Assembly (NCBI GenBank): GCA_027071965.1
Contig: JALSYJ010000223.1
Span: forward strand, 1 to 10,332
DNA from: Robiginitomaculum sp.
GTDB taxonomy: Bacteria > Pseudomonadota > Alphaproteobacteria > Caulobacterales > Maricaulaceae
Length of the DNA: 10,332 nt
Direction of reading: 5' to 3'
Both the position numbers and the translations under genes were made by a program. Under the pieces are notes generated by a model. It saw nothing but the letters and a program-made list of their open reading frames with translations, had not been told where the DNA came from and ran no database searches. Positions 1 through 5,714 of this stretch are shown in pieces. How positions within the stretch are numbered: position 1 is the stretch's first letter; each line of letters begins with the position of its first letter.

Positions 1-630
<630 letters not shown>

Positions 631-738
631 TATTTGCGACTATCAGGTCAAGCCAACATTTATATGCCAATTTACATGCGCACCAGAGTGTTTTGCTGTG
701 GATTGTGAGCAGGATCAAGTCCTACAATCAAATTTTCC

Positions 739-1449
739 TCATTTTACCTGATTTTCCTTGCGTTTCCAGGCTCCTCGAAGCAACCAGATAGCGACCATTA
801 CCAATCCCGCCATGCCAAAGAACAGTAAAATTCTAAAACCATCTGCCTGCCCCGCCCATGAGAGCAGCCCCTGCCCGACCAGTGCAATGGCTAAAATCTT
901 GGGAATAATACCAATTCCTGTACCAACTGAAAATTGCATAAACCTCGCCCGTGAAACACCAAGAGCCAGATTCACCAAAATAAACGGCCCCGACGGCACC
1001 ACCCGAACCAACAGGGCTGACCAGAAACCGTTTTTACTAACAAAACTGATAAGCTTTCCAAAGCCTTTACCGCCAAATTTTGCAAGTGGTTCAGCACCAA
1101 CCCATCTGGCAAACCAAAAGTGCGAGCATGCCGAAACCATTGTGCCTATCCACGAATAAATACTGCCCGCAAGAGGGCCAAAGACAAAAACACTGGCCGC
1201 AATGAGCAAAAACTGCGGGGTGCCGATCAGCCCCAGCGCCCAAAATACCAGCACTGCTACCGGCAGACCAAAGGCGCTATCCTTAACCGTATAAAACAAA
1301 GCCTCGATTATTTCACGATCCGGCCCGACCCCGACAATCAGCAAAACTGCCAGAGCCACAATAAGTCCGGCAAAAATAAACAGCCGTAACCGCAACATTC
1401 CCTGTGCAGATACTTGCTCCCATATGGTTTTCTTTGCTGGCATGCTCAT
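739..1449 (-). CDS. VTT-domain (TVP38/TMEM64, DedA-like) inner-membrane protein
   Basis: This is a 236-residue polytopic membrane protein of the TVP38/TMEM64 (VTT, formerly SNARE-associated) superfamily. DedA relatives have been linked to lipid transport and membrane homeostasis; the role of this member is not known. Hydrophobic stretches lie at about residues 22-42, 60-93, 94-113, 141-165, 180-197 and 206-226. The family signatures are visible: FVFGPLAG near 88-95, SHFWFARWVG near 109-118, and RVVPSGPFILVNLALG at 149-164 followed by FSVGTGIGIIPK at 173-184. The C-terminus is short and basic (WKRKENQVK). The ATG at 1449 overlaps the miaA stop codon as ATGA, with AAGG a few bases upstream, so translation is probably coupled to miaA. 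A second ATG two codons later is possible. About 120 nt separate its end from mreB, with no convincing terminator between them. Confidence 0.88.
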   Translation of the reverse strand: MSMPAKKTIWEQVSAQGMLRLRLFIFAGLIVALAVLLIVGVGPDREIIEALFYTVKDSAFGLPVAVLVFWALGLIGTPQFLLIAASVFVFGPLAGSIYSWIGTMVSACSHFWFARWVGAEPLAKFGGKGFGKLISFVSKNGFWSALLVRVVPSGPFILVNLALGVSRARFMQFSVGTGIGIIPKILAIALVGQGLLSWAGQADGFRILLFFGMAGLVMVAIWLLRGAWKRKENQVK

Positions 1450-2369
1450 ATGGCCTTTTTCTTGGATATCATGAAGTCAAGAGCATCATTGCCATTCTCA
1501 AATGCAGGCCAGTTCCCGGCGCGGCCTCGCGACCATGTAAGTTGCCGCTTGGCGTAACGCCTTGAATCTCTCTTGGCCTCAAAAACAGCCTGCTCCATTG
1601 AAATTTCTTCGGCAATATATCTGGCAAGTGGTGCAAGGCCGATGGCTTTGTGTGAGGCGCTGATATCTGCACCCCATTTTGCCAGAAACCCACGAACCTC
1701 ATCTATTACACCTCGTTGCAGCATTTGCTCAAAACGCCGGTCAATTCTTTCATACAATTGATTACGATCCGGACGCAAGACAGCAGCTTTCCACTCATCA
1801 GGATTTATAACAGGAGACGTATTTTGATGAAAAAATGTAATTGGCTTTCCTGTTTGCAGATATACGCTAAAGGCTCTTGCAAGCCTTTGCCTGTCAGAGC
1901 CTTTAATTCGCCGAGCGGCTTCTGAATCCACCCGGTTTAATTCTTCGCGTAAATAGTCCAGACCGCGCTCTGCTATAATTTTGCTCACCTCTGCCTGAAC
2001 AGTATCTGAAACATCCGGTATATGCGCCAAACCTCTGGTCAATGCCTCAAAATAAAGCCCGGTTCCTCCAGCAATAACCGGTACATTGCCGCGTTTTCTG
2101 ATTTTTCCGATCAAATCAACGACATGATCAACCCAGCGCCCTACCGACCAGCGATCGTCCGGTTGTGAACATTCAAACAAATGATGCGGCACTGCCCGAC
2201 GTTCTGCTATTGTTGGCACCGCACTTAAAACCGGCAATCCTTCATATAACTGCATTGAATCCGCATTGATTACTTCCGCAGAACAATGTTCTGCAAGATC
2301 AACAGCCAATGCTGTCTTTCCACTTGCAGTAGGCCCAAAAACCAGCAGGATGGGGGAAGTCTCTAGCAT
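1446..2369 (-). CDS. miaA: tRNA dimethylallyltransferase MiaA
   Basis: MiaA transfers the dimethylallyl group of DMAPP to N6 of A37 in tRNAs reading UNN codons, the first step of i6A/ms2i6A formation in the cytoplasm. The 307-residue product has the expected length. Visible motifs are the P-loop GPTASGKT at residues 12-19, NADSMQLY with Asp37 and Gln40, GGTGLY at 101-106, the SDRQRLARA tRNA-contact segment, HKAIGL near the swinging domain, and the C-terminal RRYAKRQLTW segment. I chose ATG at 2369, which gives the usual short lead (MLETSPILLVFGPTASGKT). A TTG at 2414 would add 15 residues (MPAIERVCSIAARYS) that look unlike the family. That ATG shares the tetranucleotide CATG with the divergent serB start, so the miaA promoter must lie inside the 5' part of serB. 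miaA is followed by the overlapping VTT gene and probably forms an operon with it. Confidence 0.96.
   Translation of the reverse strand: MLETSPILLVFGPTASGKTALAVDLAEHCSAEVINADSMQLYEGLPVLSAVPTIAERRAVPHHLFECSQPDDRWSVGRWVDHVVDLIGKIRKRGNVPVIAGGTGLYFEALTRGLAHIPDVSDTVQAEVSKIIAERGLDYLREELNRVDSEAARRIKGSDRQRLARAFSVYLQTGKPITFFHQNTSPVINPDEWKAAVLRPDRNQLYERIDRRFEQMLQRGVIDEVRGFLAKWGADISASHKAIGLAPLARYIAEEISMEQAVFEAKRDSRRYAKRQLTWSRGRAGNWPAFENGNDALDFMISKKKAI
2352..2359 (+). promoter_or_regulatory. Ribosome binding site selecting the serB start
   Basis: The purine run GGGGGAAG ends 8 nt before ATG 2368 and is the best Shine-Dalgarno match near the serB start. It supports ATG 2368 over the ATG at 2350, which overlaps the run itself, and the ATG at 2386, which has no clear site. 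On the opposite strand this sequence lies inside miaA codons. Confidence 0.5.
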
Positions 2370-3243
2370 GGAATATCTTGCGGCAATGGAACATACTCTC
2401 TCAATAGCAGGCAATCAGAAAACTGCAGACTTTGAACAAGCCGTGCAGGTTTTGCAAGCTAACGGTTTTACCGTGCTGCGGCAATTGGCTGCAAACCGCG
2501 CCGCCGAAATGTCAGGTAATGGCTCAGCCGTGGAAATTGAGCAATACCTTGCAGATCTTCAGGTTGACTGGTGTCTGCATAAAACTCCGGTTCAAATTGC
2601 TGAAGTACTCGTATGTGATATGGACAGCACAATTATCGGACAGGAGTGTATTGATGAGCTGGCAGAAATGGCAGGTGTCGGGGCACAAGTTAAAGCAATT
2701 ACCGAAACTGCAATGCAAGGAGGTCTTGAGTTCTCATCCTCTTTGACTGAACGAGTTGCCCAATTGGCAGGACTGCATGAAGACATTCTGCGCCAATGCT
2801 GGAATGATCGTATCAGGATCAACCCCGGCGCCAGACAATTGATTGCCACTATGAACAGGCTGGGGGCAAAAACCGCTTTGGTCTCCGGCGGGTTCACCTG
2901 GTTTGCCGACATGGTGGCAAAGGCTGTCGGATTTAACGAAGCTTACGCCAATCAACTGGTGATAAAGAATCACAAGCTAACTGGCGAGGTTCTGGAGCCA
3001 ATTCTTGACGGAGCCGCCAAGCGCGCCCATCTGCTCCGACTTTCTAAAGGACGGCTTAGAACCTGTGCCATTGGTGATGGAGCCAATGATCTGGCAATGA
3101 TAAAAGCCGCAGATATTGGCATTTCCTACCGGGCCAAACCAATAGTAGAGCGCTCTGCCAATGGCCGCATACGGCATACTGATCTAACGACTGCGTTATT
3201 ATTTCAGGGAATAAGCCCTGATCAGTGGCAAAATGACCATTAA
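2368..3243 (+). CDS. serB: Phosphoserine phosphatase SerB
   Basis: SerB dephosphorylates L-3-phosphoserine to L-serine, the last step of serine biosynthesis, as a Mg-dependent cytoplasmic HAD-family enzyme. From ATG 2368 the product is 291 residues. The catalytic core is clear: DMDST at 84-88 (Asp84 nucleophile, Asp86 acid/base), the cap segment GQECIDELA with Glu93-94, SGGF at 173-176 (motif II Ser173), Lys218 in DGAAKRAHL (motif III), and GDGAND at 236-241 (motif IV). The roughly 80-residue N-terminal region resembles the divergent ACT-like lead of proteobacterial SerB proteins. Reading the frame further upstream, from a TTG at 2266, only retranslates the complement of miaA and was rejected. 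The gene is divergent from miaA with overlapping start codons and convergent with the protease gene, whose stop lies 14 nt after the serB stop. Confidence 0.96.
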   Translation: MEYLAAMEHTLSIAGNQKTADFEQAVQVLQANGFTVLRQLAANRAAEMSGNGSAVEIEQYLADLQVDWCLHKTPVQIAEVLVCDMDSTIIGQECIDELAEMAGVGAQVKAITETAMQGGLEFSSSLTERVAQLAGLHEDILRQCWNDRIRINPGARQLIATMNRLGAKTALVSGGFTWFADMVAKAVGFNEAYANQLVIKNHKLTGEVLEPILDGAAKRAHLLRLSKGRLRTCAIGDGANDLAMIKAADIGISYRAKPIVERSANGRIRHTDLTTALLFQGISPDQWQNDH

Positions 3244-3246
3244 CAA

Positions 3247-3315
3247 GCCAGTATCGATTAACGAATGGCCAGCCGCAACACTTCTCCCCGGCGATTAACA
3301 ATGATCAATACTGGC
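3247..3315 (-). repeat. Inverted repeat spanning the end of the degP-type gene
   Basis: Twelve-base arms at 3247-3258 (GCCAGTATCGAT) and 3304-3315 (ATCAATACTGGC) are complementary at 11 of 12 positions. In RNA from the minus strand the odd pair is a G-U wobble, so all 12 positions pair; in plus-strand RNA it is a C-A mismatch. The 45-nt loop holds a nested 4-bp stem (3272-3275 with 3289-3292). The outer arm begins at the last base of the protease stop codon. No T-run follows on the minus strand, so this is not a canonical rho-independent terminator. A 3'-end stabilising or termination-related structure is inference. Confidence 0.4.
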
Positions 3316-4649
3316 CTGTCTGATTGCTTTTTGGCATCTGCTGCAAGTTTTTCCGCGTCCTTTATGGAAGACACATTTTTCCATGCAATTTGTTCAATCA
3401 CGTCACCAATTTTTATTTTTGTGGCGGCATCAGAAGAATCTCGTGTGGACAGTACCACCAGCCCCTTGACCGATGATCTTATTGAGAACTGACGGCGAAG
3501 ATCGGAAGTTAATTCGGCCAGTTCCATATCAAGTATAAATTGTGGCCCGCCGGCTTCGTTGGAATGCTCGCCTGCATCCACATCCACGTCTTCTTGTTCA
3601 AGCAATCCGATTTCAACTGCGACCGTTCGCCTGTCTCCTTCGCGAACCAGTACAATATCAACCTTGCTTCCCGGCTTTGCCTTGGCTGCCAGAGCAGTAA
3701 GCATTCTGGAATCTGAAACCTCTTTATCATCAAACTCAATAATAAGATCACCAGCCTTGATGCCGGCCCGTTCCGCAGGCCCATCAACCCCGACACTGAA
3801 CACCAATGCCCCGGCAGCCTCACCAAGTCCGTAACTCTCAGCCACAGCCCGTGTTACCGAGTTAACGCTTACCCCCAGCCAACCGCGCTCGATAACCCCG
3901 AATTCAAGCAGCTTTTCGACAATATCTGCAACCAGGTTAGACGGTATGGAAAAAGCAATGCCAACAGAACCACCAGACGGCGACAGAATGGCAGAATTAA
4001 CACCGATCACCTCTCCGGCCATATTAAACAGCGGCCCGCCTGAGTTGCCGCGATTGATTGCGGCATCTGTTTGGATGAATTGGTCATAATTGCCTGAAGA
4101 AATATCACGGTTTCGCGCGGAAATGATCCCTGCGGACACAGATCCACCAAGCCCGAACGGATTACCAATCGCCAGCACCCATTCTCCGGTCAGTGCCTTA
4201 TCGGAATCACCAAGTGTTACAGCCGGCAGACCCTGTTCGGGGTGCACGCGCAAAACGGCAAGATCCGTAGCCGGATCACGCCCGACAATATCAGCCACCA
4301 GAACCAGACCATCAAAAAACGTTACCTCTACCTCATCAGCGCCCTCAATTACATGATTGTTGGTGATTATTACTCCGGCCGGATCAATAACAAAACCTGA
4401 TCCGGAAGATTGCTGAGTTCTGCTGTCAGGGCCAAAATAATCATTAAATCTCTCTACAGATGAACCTTCAGGAAATCTCGGCATTTCGGAGCCAACCTGC
4501 CGGGAGGTGGAAATATTTACCACCGCAGGAGACAGTCTTTTGGTCAATTCAGCAAATCCGTCAGGCGCAGGGTGCCCCTGGCCAACAGCCGGAAAAGCCA
4601 AAATAATACCCAATGCCGTAAAAACCGCTATAAAACGAATGAAGTTCAT
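3258..4649 (-). CDS. DegP/DegQ (HtrA)-type periplasmic serine endoprotease with two PDZ domains
   Basis: This 463-residue Do/HtrA-family protease (peptidase family S1C) degrades or refolds misfolded proteins in the periplasm. A Sec signal peptide covers about residues 1-23 (hydrophobic core AVFTALGIILAFP, probable cleavage after AVG). The trypsin-like domain carries the complete triad: His99 in TNNHV, Asp129 in PATDLAV and Ser203 in GNSGGP. PDZ1 runs from about 256 to 347 and begins RGWLGVSV; a second PDZ domain of about 375-463 contains SSVKGLVVL and KIGDVIEQI. The length fits DegP/DegQ better than single-PDZ DegS, and there is a signal peptide rather than a retained anchor; DegP and DegQ cannot be told apart from this alone. 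The ATG at 4649 lacks an obvious Shine-Dalgarno sequence but fits the signal peptide. It is divergent from the SIMPL gene across 179 nt and convergent with serB. Confidence 0.95.
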   Translation of the reverse strand: MNFIRFIAVFTALGIILAFPAVGQGHPAPDGFAELTKRLSPAVVNISTSRQVGSEMPRFPEGSSVERFNDYFGPDSRTQQSSGSGFVIDPAGVIITNNHVIEGADEVEVTFFDGLVLVADIVGRDPATDLAVLRVHPEQGLPAVTLGDSDKALTGEWVLAIGNPFGLGGSVSAGIISARNRDISSGNYDQFIQTDAAINRGNSGGPLFNMAGEVIGVNSAILSPSGGSVGIAFSIPSNLVADIVEKLLEFGVIERGWLGVSVNSVTRAVAESYGLGEAAGALVFSVGVDGPAERAGIKAGDLIIEFDDKEVSDSRMLTALAAKAKPGSKVDIVLVREGDRRTVAVEIGLLEQEDVDVDAGEHSNEAGGPQFILDMELAELTSDLRRQFSIRSSVKGLVVLSTRDSSDAATKIKIGDVIEQIAWKNVSSIKDAEKLAADAKKQSDRPVLIIVNRRGEVLRLAIR

Positions 4650-4698
4650 GTACTTAAACCCAAACTAAAGATCCACAATACCAGCCATAACGAACCCG

Positions 4699-4710
4699 GC
4701 TCTTAAGAGC
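4699..4710. promoter_or_regulatory. Perfect 12-bp palindrome between the divergent degP-type and SIMPL genes
   Basis: GCTCTTAAGAGC is its own reverse complement and is centred about 55 nt upstream of the protease ATG and about 124 nt upstream of the SIMPL ATG, inside the 179-nt divergent spacer. Weak minus-strand promoter-like elements (TTGCTC, then TATGGC 17 nt later) overlap it. A dimeric repressor or activator site for the protease gene is possible. I do not recognise the sequence as the box of a named regulator. Confidence 0.3.
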
Positions 4711-4828
4711 AACTCGAAGCCACCTGATAATCTTGTGTTTAACAACTTTATATCTACGCCGGCTTCCACATTTGCAACACAATGTACCGCTATGAAAAAC
4801 CGGATATTATTTAAGAGGAATATTCAAC

Positions 4829-5554
4829 ATGAAAATCATTGCCATTACCATAACAAGCATATTGGTATTGTTAAGCTCCAATGCCTTTGCAGCACAGGAT
4901 ATGGACACACGCTCGCGCCTTAGCTTGAGCGCCACCGGCAAAGTGCAAACAGTACCTGACATGGCCATTTTACAGGCCGCAGTTATTAGCGAAGGGAAAA
5001 CTGCCAAGGAAACCATGGCTGCAAACCGCTTAAAAATGAACGATGTCTTTCACAGCCTGAAACAGGTGGGAATCAAGCAAAAAGACGTGCAAACCTCCAG
5101 ACTGCATGTCACTCCGGTTTACGCACCATTTTCCAGCGATAAATCAAAAACCGCACAGCGTATCACCGGCTACAGAGTCAGCAATCAGGTCACAATCACC
5201 ATCAGGAACCTAACGCAAACCGGCATAATTATTGATGCCATGATACAAAGCGGAGCCAATAATATCAGTAACATAAATTTTGGCCTGCAAAATCAGGAGA
5301 CAGCTCTTAATCAGGCCCGCAAGCTGGCCATTGGTAAATTGCTGGCCAAAGCCAGATTATATGCGCGGGCTGGTGGATTTGAAATCGGCGATATCCTGAC
5401 TATGAGCGAAAATGGCTCGTCCCTGCCCAGATTCCGTACAGGTGCCGATTTTTCACCCAAGGCAATGGCAATAAGCAGTGCGCCCACTCCTGTATCTTCT
5501 GGAGAAATATCCACATCGGTTACCGTAACCGCCAGTTTTGAGATTGTGCAATAA
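4829..5554 (+). CDS. Periplasmic SIMPL-domain (DUF541, YggE-like) protein
   Basis: This is a 241-residue SIMPL-domain protein. The family includes E. coli YggE, associated with reduced oxidative damage, but its biochemical activity is not established. A Sec signal peptide covers residues 1-21 and ends in SNAFA before AQD. The mature part opens with the typical beta strand LSLSATGKVQTVPDMAIL, continues through a helix beginning SEGKTAKETMAANRLKMNDV, then DVQTSRLHVTPVY, ITGYRVSNQVTITI, a helix-rich segment with QARKLAIGKLLAKARLYA, and ends in the strand SVTVTASFEIVQ. The order and length match complete family members. AAGAGGA at 4813-4819 sits 9 nt before the ATG and supports this start. It is divergent from the periplasmic protease gene, and 160 nt separate it from the M1 peptidase gene, so co-transcription with the latter is possible but unproven. 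Confidence 0.93.
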   Translation: MKIIAITITSILVLLSSNAFAAQDMDTRSRLSLSATGKVQTVPDMAILQAAVISEGKTAKETMAANRLKMNDVFHSLKQVGIKQKDVQTSRLHVTPVYAPFSSDKSKTAQRITGYRVSNQVTITIRNLTQTGIIIDAMIQSGANNISNINFGLQNQETALNQARKLAIGKLLAKARLYARAGGFEIGDILTMSENGSSLPRFRTGADFSPKAMAISSAPTPVSSGEISTSVTVTASFEIVQ

Positions 5555-5714
5555 TTTCAGACACTTGGTTATTATGACAAATTGGTAATATGAATTGCGT
5601 GCAAAATCATTGACGACATGATGCACAAGATACACCTTGGCCATTCATAAAGGAACCTGAACTAACGCTTTAATACATGGTGCCTTGAATACCAGTCTGC
5701 ATAAGGGACGAGCA

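Noticed and set aside
659..664. TATAAA as a minus-strand -10 element for mreB
   Set aside because: The -35 position (682-687) reads TCTGGT, which does not match; support is too weak to annotate.
758..1389. Plus-strand open frames opposite the VTT gene
   Set aside because: They are antisense to a gene with clear family motifs, have low-complexity composition (many Pro, Lys, Asn, Arg) and show no domain.
2278..2294. LexA box reading of GCAGAACAATGTTCTGC
   Set aside because: The GAAC/GTTC centre is 3 bases rather than 4, alphaproteobacterial LexA uses a different direct-repeat type box, and neither neighbour is an SOS gene.
2266..2367. N-terminal extension of serB from a TTG
   Set aside because: It is the complement of conserved miaA codons and matches no SerB sequence; a good ribosome binding site precedes ATG 2368.
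2370..2414. N-terminal extension of miaA from a TTG
   Set aside because: It adds 15 residues unlike MiaA starts; ATG 2369 gives the usual distance to the P-loop.
2592..2973. Minus-strand open frames inside serB
   Set aside because: They are shadows of the serB frame, with no recognisable domain or ribosome binding site.
3559..4356. Plus-strand open frames opposite the protease gene
   Set aside because: Ser/Thr/Pro-rich translations of the antisense of a complete HtrA gene; no support.
5573..5641. Very short open frames in the gap between the SIMPL and M1 genes (for example the 10-codon frame at 5619)
   Set aside because: They are only 7-10 codons long, without ribosome binding sites or conserved features that I can see.
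5685..5714. TTG start for the M1 peptidase
   Set aside because: It would place ten polar residues before the lipoprotein signal peptide; ATG 5715 has a well-spaced AAGGGA.
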